Assembly: GCA_002726205.1 (NCBI GenBank)
Contig: PBSL01000045.1
Coordinates: forward strand, 1 to 60,222
Direction of reading: 5' to 3'
Length of the DNA: 60,222 nt
Origin: Planctomycetaceae bacterium
Lineage (GTDB): Bacteria > Planctomycetota > Planctomycetia > Planctomycetales > Planctomycetaceae
Below the pieces are notes generated by a model that saw nothing but the letters and a program-made list of their open reading frames with translations, had not been told where the DNA came from and searched no databases. Position numbers and translations under genes: made by a program. Below, piece by piece: positions 1-9,247 of the stretch; within the stretch, counting starts at the first letter, position 1, and each line of letters opens with the position of its first letter.

Positions 1-1502
1 ACGGTGACGGGACCTGGACGCTTGCCGACGGCACGCTGACCGCGTTGGCCGAGGGGACATACGATGTTTCGATGACGGCGACCGATCCGGTGGGGAACGC
101 GGGTACGGATGCCACCCTCGACGAATTGTTCATCGACAGCTCTCTGTTGTTCATCGACGGTTCGGTCTTTTCAGCAGCCAACGGTACCGTCCGCGTTATC
201 CGCGACGGCGATGTACTCAGGACGACAGATGACCAGGGTGTGGATCTTCTGCCGAGCCGTTTGGCGGCCGTCACCGACGAGATTGAGGTGGTGGGAAGGA
301 GTGGTGAGGACGATCAGTTGGTCATCACGCTTGCAGCTGCCGGCTCGGTCAGCACGGTGTCGTTCCTGGGTGACAGCGGAGCAGACACCCTGTCGATTGG
401 ACTCGATGAGACCGAATCCGCCTCGTCAGTGGATCTGGATCTTACCGCCACGGCTGACGGGACAATCGGAGTTGATGATGTTGATATCACGTTCGGGTCT
501 GTCGAGACGATCGACATGACCGGCCTGTCGGACGTCGCATCGCACATGATGCAGTTTTCGGCCAGCGATGACGAAATCACCATATCGACCGGAGGCCTGA
601 CCACTGCTGGCTTCAGTTACGCGGTGGATGCCCTGGGGACATTCGACGTGGATGGTGGGGCGGGGAACGACACGATCGATGCGAGCCTCGTCACCACGCC
701 GGTAACGATTGACGGGGGCGACGGAGACGATGTGCTTGACGGTGGTAGTGCTGCCGACGTGTTGCGAGGCGGAGAAGGTGCAGACCTCGTCATTGGCCAC
801 GGTGGAGACGACTCGATCCTCGGTGGATCTGGTGACGATGTCTTGAAGGGTGGCGGTGGTGACGATGATCTGCAGGGTGAAGCTGGAAACGACACGCTTC
901 GGGGTCATGGAGGAACAACGAATGTTCTTGACGGCGGCGACGGAGTCGACAGCGTTTTTGCCAGTGGCGACCTTGATTTCGTTCTTTCCGACACCAGTTT
1001 GACCTACGGTTCGACGACGAACACGCTCAGCAATATCAATCGGGCGAATATTCGTGGTGGAGCATCGGCCAATGTCATCGATGCCAGGACCTTCTCTGGC
1101 CCGGTCACCCTGGCTGGCCTTGCTGGAGCCGATTCCATCGTGGGAACTGAACAGAACGACAGGATTCTCGGCAAAGAGGGAGTGGACACGCTGCTTGGGC
1201 TGGGTGGCAATGACCACATCGAGGGTGGTGACGGCGACGATGCTGTCGATGGCGGTTCCGGAAACGATCACATCAACGGGAACCGTGGCGATGACATCCT
1301 GCTCGGTTTCTCCGGTAACGACACGGTGCTGGGTGGCAGTGGGTCCGATGTCGTCCTGGGTGGAACTGGCGACGACACCGTCAACGGCCAGGGCAACAGT
1401 GACACGGTTGCCGGGAATGATGGAGTCGACAAGGTCGTCGCGAGTGTCGATGAAATCGATGAGACATTCGTCGCGATTTACGATTGGGTCGATTCGGTCT
1501 GA
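1..1502 (+). CDS. RTX (hemolysin-type calcium-binding repeat) protein, C-terminal part
   Basis: The frame is open from the window edge (first full codon at base 3), so this is the C-terminal ~500 residues of a larger exported protein. The first residues resemble the end of a bacterial Ig-like repeat (motif TYDVSMTATDPVGN). Two blocks of GGxGxDxxx nonapeptides follow (about 646-930 and 1200-1420), which in RTX proteins bind Ca2+ and form parallel beta-rolls outside the cell. Between them lies a ~55-residue non-RTX module (about 969-1143) that also occurs twice in the RTX protein at the right edge. The protein ends with a tail (GQGxxDTVAGNDG, then DETF and a Trp) also found in that second protein. 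It converges with the N-demethylation operon. Likely an adhesin or surface protein; a specific role cannot be read. Confidence 0.85.
   Translation, partial: GDGTWTLADGTLTALAEGTYDVSMTATDPVGNAGTDATLDELFIDSSLLFIDGSVFSAANGTVRVIRDGDVLRTTDDQGVDLLPSRLAAVTDEIEVVGRSGEDDQLVITLAAAGSVSTVSFLGDSGADTLSIGLDETESASSVDLDLTATADGTIGVDDVDITFGSVETIDMTGLSDVASHMMQFSASDDEITISTGGLTTAGFSYAVDALGTFDVDGGAGNDTIDASLVTTPVTIDGGDGDDVLDGGSAADVLRGGEGADLVIGHGGDDSILGGSGDDVLKGGGGDDDLQGEAGNDTLRGHGGTTNVLDGGDGVDSVFASGDLDFVLSDTSLTYGSTTNTLSNINRANIRGGASANVIDARTFSGPVTLAGLAGADSIVGTEQNDRILGKEGVDTLLGLGGNDHIEGGDGDDAVDGGSGNDHINGNRGDDILLGFSGNDTVLGGSGSDVVLGGTGDDTVNGQGNSDTVAGNDGVDKVVASVDEIDETFVAIYDWVDSV
646..1422 (+). repeat. RTX nonapeptide repeat blocks
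   Basis: Two runs of GGxGxDxxx-type coding repeats (about 646-930 and 1200-1422) inside the left-edge RTX gene. They are separated by a non-RTX segment and are degenerate at DNA level. Confidence 0.75.
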
Positions 1503-1532
1503 TCCTGGTTTGATCGCATCAGGCCTGGTTTC

Positions 1533-1564
1533 CTCGCAGGTGCACCGGGACCCTCTTCTGCGAG
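1533..1564. terminator. Candidate hairpin terminator between convergent genes
   Basis: CTCGCAG (1533-1539) and CTGCGAG (1558-1564) form a perfect 7-bp stem with an 18-nt loop, in the 111-bp gap between the convergent RTX gene and the operon end. There is no T-tract, so the call is tentative. Confidence 0.3.
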
Positions 1565-1613
1565 TGGTCCAGGGAGTGGGTCGGAAACCTGGCCCGTGAC
1601 CGCTGCGGATGAT

Positions 1614-2840
1614 CTAGTGGTCGATGGCGTAGTAGTGCTCGTAGATGCGGCGGGCCTGCACGGTGGCCGTGGCCCAGTCCCAGTCGGATTCGCTGAAGCG
1701 GTCGGGGCTGAGGCTCTCAACGTAGTCCGAGGGGTCTTCGCCCAACGATTCGACGACGTGACGTCCGATGCCGGCCGATCCCGAGACGCCGTGGGCATTG
1801 CAGCCGCCGGCCATCACGAAGCCCCGGACGCGTGAACTCTCGCCGATGATGAACCGACCGTCCGGTGTAAAGGTTGGCCAGCCGCGAAACACGCTGCGAA
1901 TGCCAAGATCGGCGACCTGGGGAAACTGCGGAGCCAGTTGCTCGGCGAAGGCCGCCAGCACGTCCCAGTCGCTGGCGACCGGAGGGGACGGTTGATCGAC
2001 ATCATAGTCTCGCGGGTCCAGGGACAGGCTCTGTGGTTCCCACCCCCCGCACAGCAGCGCATCGGTTTCGGCACGTAGATACAGCGTGGCGTCGGGAATA
2101 CGCAGAACCGGTAGGTCAGATCGCAGCCCTTCGGCCGCGACGGTCACGAAGAACTCGTGGCGGACCGGGACAATCGGCAGTTCCAGGCCGGCGGCCAGAG
2201 CCAGGTGCCACGCGTGGGCGCCGGCGGCGTTGATCACCATGTTACAGGAAATCCGTCCCCGGTCGGTGTTGACGCCGATGACCCGACCGGCATCGACATC
2301 GATCTCGCGGACCGTCGTATCCGTTTGAAACCTCACGCCCCGTCGACGCGCGTGGGCCACATAGGCCATCGCCAGGTCACTGGGTTGCAGGTAACCGTCG
2401 CTGGGACACCACAACACCGCCTGGACACTGTCAAACCTGAGCGTCGGCCAGAACGACTGGGCTTCGTCGTTGTCCAGGAAGCGGGTTTCCAGGCCGGCCT
2501 CGTCAGCCACCGCCTGCATCCGGCGAAACTCGTCGACGCGTTCATCGCACAGGGCCAGTCGCAACGATCCCACCTGCCGCCAGCCGGGAGTCGCGCCCTC
2601 GGCGGTCTCGAGTTCCGAGAAGGTTTCGACCGACCACATCGCCAGTCGCGTGCGGTCCAGCGAGTTGCGGACCTGGCCGACCAGGCCGGCGGCTTGCGAG
2701 GTCGTGACCGCGGCGAGCGTCGGCTCTTTTTCGAGCAGCAAGACATCGTCGTAGCCGGCGGCGGCCAGGCTGTAGGCGACTGCACATCCGACGGCACCGC
2801 CGCCGACAACGACGATCTCGGCCCGCTGGGTTTCTGTCAC
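1614..2840 (-). CDS. FAD-dependent oxidoreductase, DAO family (dimethylglycine/sarcosine dehydrogenase-like)
   Basis: About 408 residues. The N-terminus has a Rossmann FAD motif (VVGGGAVG, residues ~11-18) followed by a beta-strand ending in LLEKE, as in DAO flavoproteins that oxidise N-methyl groups or amines. I place the start at GTG 2840: it overlaps the stop of the upstream Rieske gene (GTGA), and the FAD motif follows directly; a longer open frame upstream only adds low-complexity residues. It is the last gene of the seven-gene operon 10539-1614. With ETF genes in the same operon, the expected electron acceptor is EtfAB rather than O2. The substrate is not proven: dimethylglycine, sarcosine or another secondary or tertiary N-methyl amine fits. 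It is paralogous to the first gene of the operon. Confidence 0.85.
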   Translation of the reverse strand: MTETQRAEIVVVGGGAVGCAVAYSLAAAGYDDVLLLEKEPTLAAVTTSQAAGLVGQVRNSLDRTRLAMWSVETFSELETAEGATPGWRQVGSLRLALCDERVDEFRRMQAVADEAGLETRFLDNDEAQSFWPTLRFDSVQAVLWCPSDGYLQPSDLAMAYVAHARRRGVRFQTDTTVREIDVDAGRVIGVNTDRGRISCNMVINAAGAHAWHLALAAGLELPIVPVRHEFFVTVAAEGLRSDLPVLRIPDATLYLRAETDALLCGGWEPQSLSLDPRDYDVDQPSPPVASDWDVLAAFAEQLAPQFPQVADLGIRSVFRGWPTFTPDGRFIIGESSRVRGFVMAGGCNAHGVSGSAGIGRHVVESLGEDPSDYVESLSPDRFSESDWDWATATVQARRIYEHYYAIDH

Positions 2841-4093
2841 GGCTGAGAACCCACTTGTTCGAGGTACCAGTTGACCAGCGCGTCGACGTTGTATTCCTTG
2901 TACGTTGAGAACGGTCCGGGAGTGTAACGGCTCGAACCAACTCCGCGCTGGACGCTCTCGCATATCGTCCAGTCCTGCTCGGAGGTCAGTTGCCAGAAAG
3001 GCATGATCTCATCGAGCCGGTAGTCGCGGTCTTCCTCGGCGTCCCCGGCGACCAGCCAGGTGACCTGGACCCTGGTCCGGCCGATCCCGGCCGGCAGCAG
3101 CCGCGTGCTGACACCGTGATCGCAGCTGGAGTGGTTCCAGAAGTTGGGCATCGTCCGCATCCTCAAGGTGCCCACGTCGGGATCACTGTAGTCGCCCATC
3201 AACGGGGCGACCTGGCAACCGTCCATCGTCTCGCTGAGGTAACCGTCGACCAGCGGAGTGCGGTTGGCCGAGAACCAGCCGTCGGGGCCACAGGCGGGGA
3301 ACGATGTCATGCCTGTCCGGGTGTGAGTGACCGCCAGGCCACTGGCGGCCCACTTCTCCTGGCTGCGAGCGGACGCGGCGTCGATGGCGGCCTGGGTCTG
3401 CGGTGTCGTGTCATCGGCGTTGTAGTGGTCGAAGTTGGCCTGGATGTACTGGGGATGATTCACGTTGCAGTGGTAGCACTCGCGGTTGTTCTCCCAGACG
3501 ATCTTCCAGTTGGCCGCCACGTCGTAATCCACGATCTTTGCGACCCGGGCCTGTTCGAAGCCCTGGGGCCGGGCAGCCGGCCCGATCAGCGCGGCGGCGA
3601 GATCAAATGCCGGCGGTTCCTCGGCCAGCGAGATGAAGACCAGGCCCTCGAGAACCTGTACGTGGACACCGTGCAGGCCCAGGTCACTCGTGTCGAGGTC
3701 TGCCTGCATCCCGCGGCAGGACTGCAGGCTGCCGTCGCGGGCGTAGGCCCATTGGTGGTAGGGACAAATGAAGCGGCCGATCCGGCCTGATGCGGCGGTG
3801 CAGAGCTCGGCTCCCCGGTGGCGACAGACGTTGTGCAGCGCCCGGATCGAGCCCTCGTCGTCACGAATGACGATCAGGGGGTCGCTGCCGACATCCAGGG
3901 TGAAGTAGTCACCGGGTTGGGGAACCTGGCAGGTGTGACCGGCAAACAGCCAGCCGCGCCGCCAGATCCGTTCGAGCTCGGCCTGGTAGACCAGCTCGTC
4001 CACGTAGAACTCCGTCGGCAGCCCATGGCCGGGCTGGCGGCGTGCGACCAGTTCCATGATGTGGTCGTGTTCGTGGGGGGAGATGCCTGGCAT
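2837..4093 (-). CDS. Rieske non-haem iron oxygenase, alpha subunit (glycine betaine / quaternary amine oxygenase-like)
   Basis: 418 residues. The Rieske [2Fe-2S] ligands are visible as C90-x-H92 and C110-x2-H113. The catalytic domain has the mononuclear iron motif ENNRECYHCNVNHP, giving H208 and H213; the third ligand is probably the Asp in EQDWTICES near the C-terminus. The family includes GbcA, choline and carnitine oxygenases and ring hydroxylases. The ENNRECYH motif and the operon context (DAO enzymes, ETF, DgcB-like protein) point to a quaternary ammonium substrate such as glycine betaine. ATG 4093 overlaps the transporter's stop (ATGA). The partner reductase (GbcB type) is not in the window, so electrons must come from a protein encoded elsewhere. 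Substrate is inferred from context. Confidence 0.85.
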   Translation of the reverse strand: MPGISPHEHDHIMELVARRQPGHGLPTEFYVDELVYQAELERIWRRGWLFAGHTCQVPQPGDYFTLDVGSDPLIVIRDDEGSIRALHNVCRHRGAELCTAASGRIGRFICPYHQWAYARDGSLQSCRGMQADLDTSDLGLHGVHVQVLEGLVFISLAEEPPAFDLAAALIGPAARPQGFEQARVAKIVDYDVAANWKIVWENNRECYHCNVNHPQYIQANFDHYNADDTTPQTQAAIDAASARSQEKWAASGLAVTHTRTGMTSFPACGPDGWFSANRTPLVDGYLSETMDGCQVAPLMGDYSDPDVGTLRMRTMPNFWNHSSCDHGVSTRLLPAGIGRTRVQVTWLVAGDAEEDRDYRLDEIMPFWQLTSEQDWTICESVQRGVGSSRYTPGPFSTYKEYNVDALVNWYLEQVGSQP

Positions 4094-5469
4094 CAGCTGG
4101 ACTCGCTCATGACCTGATTGTTCGCGTCGGTTGGAGGATATCTGGGGGGCTCGGACTCGGTCGGGTAGTGGGTGTGCCGCTTCATCAGGCAGGCACAGGC
4201 CAGGACCAGCAAGACCACGCCCAGGACTGACATGAAGTAGGTCAGGTCGCGGAAGAAATCGATGTGGGACGTGTCGCTGGCCAGCAGGTCCTTGCCCAGC
4301 AGCACACTGATGGCGCCACTGTAGCCAACGGCATCGGCCACGTAGACGGCGAACACCGCCGTGCCCACCGGGCGGGTTGAAGCGATCAGGCGATCAAACA
4401 GCACTGACCCGAAGGGGACGTACGTCAGGTAGGCACCCAGCCCGGTCAGGATCATCCAGGTCAGTCCGCTGACAAGTTCGAGTTCCCAGAGGATCGTGCC
4501 GATGCCCAGCAGAAGCACGCCAAAGGTCATGATCACGAAGGCACCGTAAAGTCCCCGGCGGTTGTCCCGGATCAGGTTCAGCCCGGCCAGGGCTGCCATC
4601 ACTCCAAAAGCCACCCAGAGTTCACTCCGCGTGAAAATGGCCGGCGTTTCCCCGTAACCCAGGCTCTCGAAGAGTTCCTTGCCGAAGTTGTCTCGAAAAT
4701 CCCGGTAGGCCGTCAGGAAAAAGTAGACCGTCGAAAGCAGGAGCATCTCGGGCAGAAACTGCCGGAAGAACTGCCAACGTTGTGATCCGCCCATCGTTGT
4801 TCGTTCGACGCGAGCCGCGATGTCGTCGGCGTCGGGTTGGGGAAGCTGGTTGAGAAGCCAGACCGATCCCACGAAAAGGGGCAGGAAACACAGTCCCGTG
4901 ACACAGGGCATCCAGAACTCGTCGATCGGAAAGGCCGACATCAACCAGAGACCGATGTCCTTGACGGCTCCGCTGGCGACGATGTACGCACAACTCAGGC
5001 CTGCCAGCAGCATTTCGGATGTCCTGCGCCCCTCGAGATACAAGACGACCAGCCCCCAGACCATGCCCAGCGGCAGGCCGTTGAAGAAGATGGCCACGAC
5101 CTTCAGATCGTTGGGCAAGATCGCAAACAGCAGCAGTGACAACTCGGCCAGGAGAATCATCAGCACCAGTCCCAGTGCCCGTTTTTTGCGGCCGATCTCG
5201 GGACAGACCTTGATACCGATGACCTTCGAGAGCGCATAGCCGATGATCTGGCTGACGATGAAAGCCGTTTTCAAGTCGACATCACCGCCCAGGAACTTCA
5301 GCCCCTGGTAACTCGCCGCGGAAAACGGCTTGCGGAAGGCGTACATGCAGAAGTAGGTCGAGAACGACGCGAAGATCACCACCAGCGTGAACAGCGGAAC
5401 CGGGGCGGACGCGAGCCACCGGGTCACGGGGCCGGGTGGCCGGGCAGGTTGAATCGGATCGTTGGCCAT
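4093..5469 (-). CDS. DUF5690 family MFS-type membrane transporter
   Basis: 458 residues with about 12 hydrophobic segments. The first segment carries the pattern TYFCMYAFRKPF, followed by a GxKxCPEIGRKKR loop between early helices, as I recall for the DUF5690 branch of the major facilitator superfamily. The start ATG 5469 directly abuts the TGA stop of the DgcB-like gene (TGAATG), and the 3' end overlaps the Rieske gene, so it is co-translated with the catabolic enzymes. Position suggests it imports the N-methylated substrate or exports a product; no sequence feature identifies the solute. Confidence 0.8.
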   Translation of the reverse strand: MANDPIQPARPPGPVTRWLASAPVPLFTLVVIFASFSTYFCMYAFRKPFSAASYQGLKFLGGDVDLKTAFIVSQIIGYALSKVIGIKVCPEIGRKKRALGLVLMILLAELSLLLFAILPNDLKVVAIFFNGLPLGMVWGLVVLYLEGRRTSEMLLAGLSCAYIVASGAVKDIGLWLMSAFPIDEFWMPCVTGLCFLPLFVGSVWLLNQLPQPDADDIAARVERTTMGGSQRWQFFRQFLPEMLLLSTVYFFLTAYRDFRDNFGKELFESLGYGETPAIFTRSELWVAFGVMAALAGLNLIRDNRRGLYGAFVIMTFGVLLLGIGTILWELELVSGLTWMILTGLGAYLTYVPFGSVLFDRLIASTRPVGTAVFAVYVADAVGYSGAISVLLGKDLLASDTSHIDFFRDLTYFMSVLGVVLLVLACACLMKRHTHYPTESEPPRYPPTDANNQVMSESS

Positions 5470-7518
5470 TCAGTCGGTCTCGTCCAGGGTGGCGACCATC
5501 ACTTCGGCCAGGTCTTTCACCAACGGCTTGGCACCTCGCGCTGCGATGCCGTCACCGATCATTGTCCGGCAGAACGGGCAAGAGACAACCACGGTCTCGG
5601 TTGCCGTCTGCAGAACTTCATCAACACGATCCTGTCCGATCCGTTCATCTTGTGTGTCGTCGAGCCACATTCGTCCCCCACCGCCTCCGCAGCAGGCCGT
5701 GCGGCAACCGTGCCGGGGCATCTCGGTCAATTGGGCCCCGGCGTGTGAAAGCAGCTCGCGCGGCGAGTCGACGATTCCGTTGACGCGTGCCAGGTAACAG
5801 GGGTCGTGAAATGTCACCGACCCGGTGTGTGAGTCGGTTTGGGAACCGGGGAAGGTCAACCGTCCTGCCGAGACCAGTTCGGCCAGGTACTGGCTGTGAT
5901 GGATGACGTCGAACTGACCCCCGGCCTGGGGGTAATCGTGACGGAGGCTGTTGAGGCAGTGGGGGCAATGCGTGAGGATGCGGGTCACGCCGTGTCGCTT
6001 GAAGGTCTCGACGTTGGTTGCCGCCAGTTCGGCGAAGACGAACTCTTCTCCCATGCGTCGCGCCGATTCTCCCGTGCAGCGCTCCTGGTTCCCCAGTACG
6101 GCGAAATTGACTTTCGCGGTCTGCAACAGGCGGACCATCGCCCGGGCGGTCTGCCGGGACTGCCGGTCATAGGCCGCTGCACAGCCGACCCAGTAGAGGA
6201 TCTCGAAATCCGGTGTGTCCTCGACCGTGGGCACCTGCAGGCCCTCGGCCCAGTCAAAGCGTTGCTCGGCGGGCAGGCCCCAGGGGTTTCCCGAGCGGGA
6301 CAGTTTCTGCAGTGCCGCGGCAGCAGGGCCACGGATGTTGCCACTGCCCACCAGGTGGCGGCGCATTCCGGTGATCAGCGTCAGCGGGTCGACGCCCAGT
6401 GGACAGACCTCGACACAGGCCGAACAGGTCGTACAGGCCCAGAGCGTGTCCGCGGAAATCACCTCACCGTGCAGCGGCGGCGTGTCTCCGTCGGCAGGAC
6501 CGGCGACCAGGTCCTGCAGCTGTCCTGCCAGGGACTGGACGACATTGCGAGGTGAGAGCGGCTTGCCGGCAGCGTGGGCGGGGCATTCGTCCTGGCAGCG
6601 GCCACATGAGACACAGGCGTCGAGCTGGATCAGCTGTCGCCGTGGGAGATCGGTGACCTCGCCGATGCCGAATTTTCCGCTGGCTTCCACTTCCTCGATC
6701 GACACGAGCGTCATCGTGCCCAGTTGTTGGCTGTCGGCGGTGGCCAGCAACACCGAGCCGGCCACGACGTGTCTCAACCTCGTGTAAGGAACCGCCGCCA
6801 GCAGGCCCAGGGCGACCACCGCGTGCAGCCACCAGCTGACACGGTGTGCGGTTGCCGCGATGGCCGGTGTCACTCCCACCCCTTCCAGGCCACCCGCGAC
6901 CGCCGCTCCGACGAAGGAGAACCAGGGTTGCGCTGTCTGGGCCTCGATGATCCGCAGGCCTTCGACCACGTATCCGGTCACGCCCAGTAACAGCAGTCCC
7001 GTGAGCACGATCAGGTCGGCCGGCTCACGGGCGATCGAGGAACGGTCCGAGAGTCGCCGCACCAGGAACCAGGCACCGCCGGCCAGCAGGGCCAGGCCGG
7101 CGGCGTCGAGTACCAGTTCGTAGACGGCGAAATACAGGCCCTTGTGAAAGACCGGGTCGGTAGCAGCACGTCCCAGGACCAGTGCCGCCACGTGTTCGAT
7201 TGCGATCAGGATCGTACCCAGTGTCAGCAGGCAGAATCCCCAGAACAGCAACCGGTGAGCCCAGCTGGCCGCCGGCCGGGTGTCATGCAGAGAAAACCAG
7301 GTCGAGTGGCGGTGAAAGGCGAAGGCGAACAGACGTCCGGGGATCCCCGCCCAGCGGTTCTTGGCGGTCGACGGTTGACCGCGGTTCCAGCGGCCGATCA
7401 TCCGGGCCAGTCCCCGGGCACCGATCAGCAGTGCGAGCATGGCCAGTGCGTAGAAGGCCAGCTTCGACTCCTGGCCGATGTTGCCGAAGATCTCGCGTGA
7501 AAGGTTGTCAGCTGGCAT
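5470..7518 (-). CDS. Membrane-bound iron-sulfur protein, DgcB-like (ETF-linked electron transfer to quinone)
   Basis: About 682 residues. The N-terminal ~280 residues have several membrane helices, like the cytochrome b-type/NarI-like part of related proteins. Two [4Fe-4S] motifs follow (CVSCGRCQDECP and CTTCSACVEVCP). The C-terminal half holds two CCG-type cysteine-rich domains (CPHC, DPCY and CCGGGGG), as in HdrD, GlpC and DgcB. Proteins of this architecture next to etfBA take electrons from reduced ETF and pass them to the respiratory chain. In Pseudomonas, dgcB sits with etf genes in the dimethylglycine operon. ATG 7518 overlaps the etfA stop by 11 bp; TTG 7530 is an alternative start. 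The adjacent etfA/etfB and DAO genes support the role. Confidence 0.85.
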   Translation of the reverse strand: MPADNLSREIFGNIGQESKLAFYALAMLALLIGARGLARMIGRWNRGQPSTAKNRWAGIPGRLFAFAFHRHSTWFSLHDTRPAASWAHRLLFWGFCLLTLGTILIAIEHVAALVLGRAATDPVFHKGLYFAVYELVLDAAGLALLAGGAWFLVRRLSDRSSIAREPADLIVLTGLLLLGVTGYVVEGLRIIEAQTAQPWFSFVGAAVAGGLEGVGVTPAIAATAHRVSWWLHAVVALGLLAAVPYTRLRHVVAGSVLLATADSQQLGTMTLVSIEEVEASGKFGIGEVTDLPRRQLIQLDACVSCGRCQDECPAHAAGKPLSPRNVVQSLAGQLQDLVAGPADGDTPPLHGEVISADTLWACTTCSACVEVCPLGVDPLTLITGMRRHLVGSGNIRGPAAAALQKLSRSGNPWGLPAEQRFDWAEGLQVPTVEDTPDFEILYWVGCAAAYDRQSRQTARAMVRLLQTAKVNFAVLGNQERCTGESARRMGEEFVFAELAATNVETFKRHGVTRILTHCPHCLNSLRHDYPQAGGQFDVIHHSQYLAELVSAGRLTFPGSQTDSHTGSVTFHDPCYLARVNGIVDSPRELLSHAGAQLTEMPRHGCRTACCGGGGGRMWLDDTQDERIGQDRVDEVLQTATETVVVSCPFCRTMIGDGIAARGAKPLVKDLAEVMVATLDETD

Positions 7519-8473
7519 GAAGCCGGTCAATCAACTGGGGGGCCACCTCGTAAGCATCGCCGACGAGTCCATAGTCGGCGACCTCAAAAATCGGGGCATC
7601 GGGATCGGTGTTGATGGCGACGATCACTCGCGAGTTCTTCATCCCGGCAAGATGTTGCACGGCCCCGGAGATACCCATGGCGATGTAAAGTTCCGGCGCG
7701 ACCACCTTGCCCGTCTGGCCAACCTGCAGTTCGTTGGGCGTGATGCCCGCATCGACCAGGGCACGGGAACTGCCCGTGGCTCCCTCGAGGCAATCAGCCA
7801 CACCTCCGACAAGGTTCTCAAAATCATCCGCCGAGCGAATTCCCCGTCCACCGGAAACCACGATGCGGGCCTCGGTGACATCCGGACGGTGGCTCGATCG
7901 CGAATCCAGCCGCTCGAAGGTTATCCCGTTGGGAAGTGCTTCATCGCGAACCGCCACCGGCGTGATCGGACAGGCCGCCCCGGCCTCATCGGCAGGCTCG
8001 AAGGCGGTCGGTCGCACCGTGATGATCTGCGGCTGTCCGTGCAGGAGGATCCGTGCGGTGACCGCTCCGGCGAACATCGGCCGTTGCAGGACCAGGCGGT
8101 CTCCGTCGTACTGGACAGCGGTGACGTCACTGGCCATCGCGCCGCCGAGCAATCCGGCGGCACGGCTGACGATATCACGGGCGAAGGTCGAGGATGCGGC
8201 CAACAACACGTCGGCAGCCGAGGTCACGACGACATCGGCGATCTGGCGGGCGTAACGATCGGCGACGGGATTGTGCAGTGACGGTCCGTCGGCGCTGAGA
8301 ACGGGGACAAAGCGGGCCGCATCCTCGGCCACGTTGTCGATGTGATGACCGAGGACGAGGCACTCCACGCGGTCGTCGGGATCACGAACGAGTGAATTCG
8401 CGCATCCCAGTGCTGTGAGACAGCCGGGTCGCAGGCGATGACCGTCGTGTTCGGCAACGACCAGGATGTGCAT
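7508..8473 (-). CDS. etfA: Electron transfer flavoprotein alpha subunit
   Basis: 321 residues from ATG 8473; a TTG at 8476 is in frame, but the ATG is preceded by GAGG at suitable spacing. The C-terminal third carries the ETF-alpha FAD signature ([13 protein letters not shown], then DPDAPIF and DYGLVGD). The N-terminal alpha/beta domain is typical. It pairs with EtfB (15-bp gap) to form the soluble FAD/AMP carrier that accepts electrons from the two DAO dehydrogenases and delivers them to the DgcB-like protein encoded next. ETF subunits beside a DgcB-like gene are usually dedicated to amine demethylation rather than beta-oxidation. Confidence 0.92.
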   Translation of the reverse strand: MHILVVAEHDGHRLRPGCLTALGCANSLVRDPDDRVECLVLGHHIDNVAEDAARFVPVLSADGPSLHNPVADRYARQIADVVVTSAADVLLAASSTFARDIVSRAAGLLGGAMASDVTAVQYDGDRLVLQRPMFAGAVTARILLHGQPQIITVRPTAFEPADEAGAACPITPVAVRDEALPNGITFERLDSRSSHRPDVTEARIVVSGGRGIRSADDFENLVGGVADCLEGATGSSRALVDAGITPNELQVGQTGKVVAPELYIAMGISGAVQHLAGMKNSRVIVAINTDPDAPIFEVADYGLVGDAYEVAPQLIDRLHAS

Positions 8474-8491
8474 CAAGGGACCTCGTGGCGG

Positions 8492-9247
8492 TCAGAGAAT
8501 TTCTTCATCATCGCGCAGGTGGGTAAGCAGTTGATCGACATTGTCGACAATCGTGCATGTGCGGCCGGATGAAACAGCTTCCAGGCCCAGCAGTTCCACC
8601 CGCGGCTCGATCTCGATCTCGAGTTCGGCCAAGGTCAGCTGCTCGATCGGTTTCTTGCGGGCGGCGAGGATCCCCGGCAGCGAGGCATAGCGAGGCTCGT
8701 TGAGCCTGAGATCCGCGGTGATCACCGCGGGCCAATCGACGCGAACCGTCTCGATTCCGTGGTCGGTCTCGCGTGAAACAACAGCACCCAGGGAATCGTC
8801 GTTGATCTCTGAAGCAAAGGTCGCCTGGGGCCAATCCAGCAGCGCGGCAAGGAACTGGCCGACCTGGGCCGCGTCGTCATCGACGGCCTGCTTGCCCATC
8901 AGGACCATCCGTGGCTCGAGCCGATCGACGAGTGTGGCCAGGACGCGGGCGACGTTCCAGGGGTCCAGCGGTTCGCCGGTGGCGACCCGGACCGCACGAT
9001 CGGCACCCATCGCCAGTGCCGTCCGCAATTCGTCCTCGTAGGCCTCGCCGCCGATCCCGGCCACGACCACCTCGACATCGTCTTGCCGTTCACCGATTCT
9101 CAACGCCTCTTCCACGGCGATGGCATCGAACGGGTTGATTACGAACGACAGGTGGGTGGTGTCGACATCGAGTCCATCGTCGCGAATGCGAATCACACCG
9201 TCGGTGTCGGGGACGCGTTTGGTCGGCACCAGGATGAGGAAGCTCAT
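8492..9247 (-). CDS. etfB: Electron transfer flavoprotein beta subunit
   Basis: 251 residues with the family landmarks: the N-terminal strand and VPDT (residues ~5-15), NPFDAIAVEEALR near residue 40, and AMGADRAVRV near residue 80, all typical of the AMP-binding ETF-beta subunit. Its ATG at 9247 overlaps the TGA of the upstream DAO gene (ATGA), so it is translationally coupled. It acts with EtfA as electron carrier between the flavin dehydrogenases and the membrane iron-sulfur protein of the operon. Confidence 0.92.
   Translation of the reverse strand: MSFLILVPTKRVPDTDGVIRIRDDGLDVDTTHLSFVINPFDAIAVEEALRIGERQDDVEVVVAGIGGEAYEDELRTALAMGADRAVRVATGEPLDPWNVARVLATLVDRLEPRMVLMGKQAVDDDAAQVGQFLAALLDWPQATFASEINDDSLGAVVSRETDHGIETVRVDWPAVITADLRLNEPRYASLPGILAARKKPIEQLTLAELEIEIEPRVELLGLEAVSSGRTCTIVDNVDQLLTHLRDDEEIL

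Noticed and set aside
426-1271. Minus-strand frame inside the left RTX gene
   Set aside because: Antisense of acidic Gly/Asp repeats; no domain, and the plus-strand RTX pattern is unambiguous.
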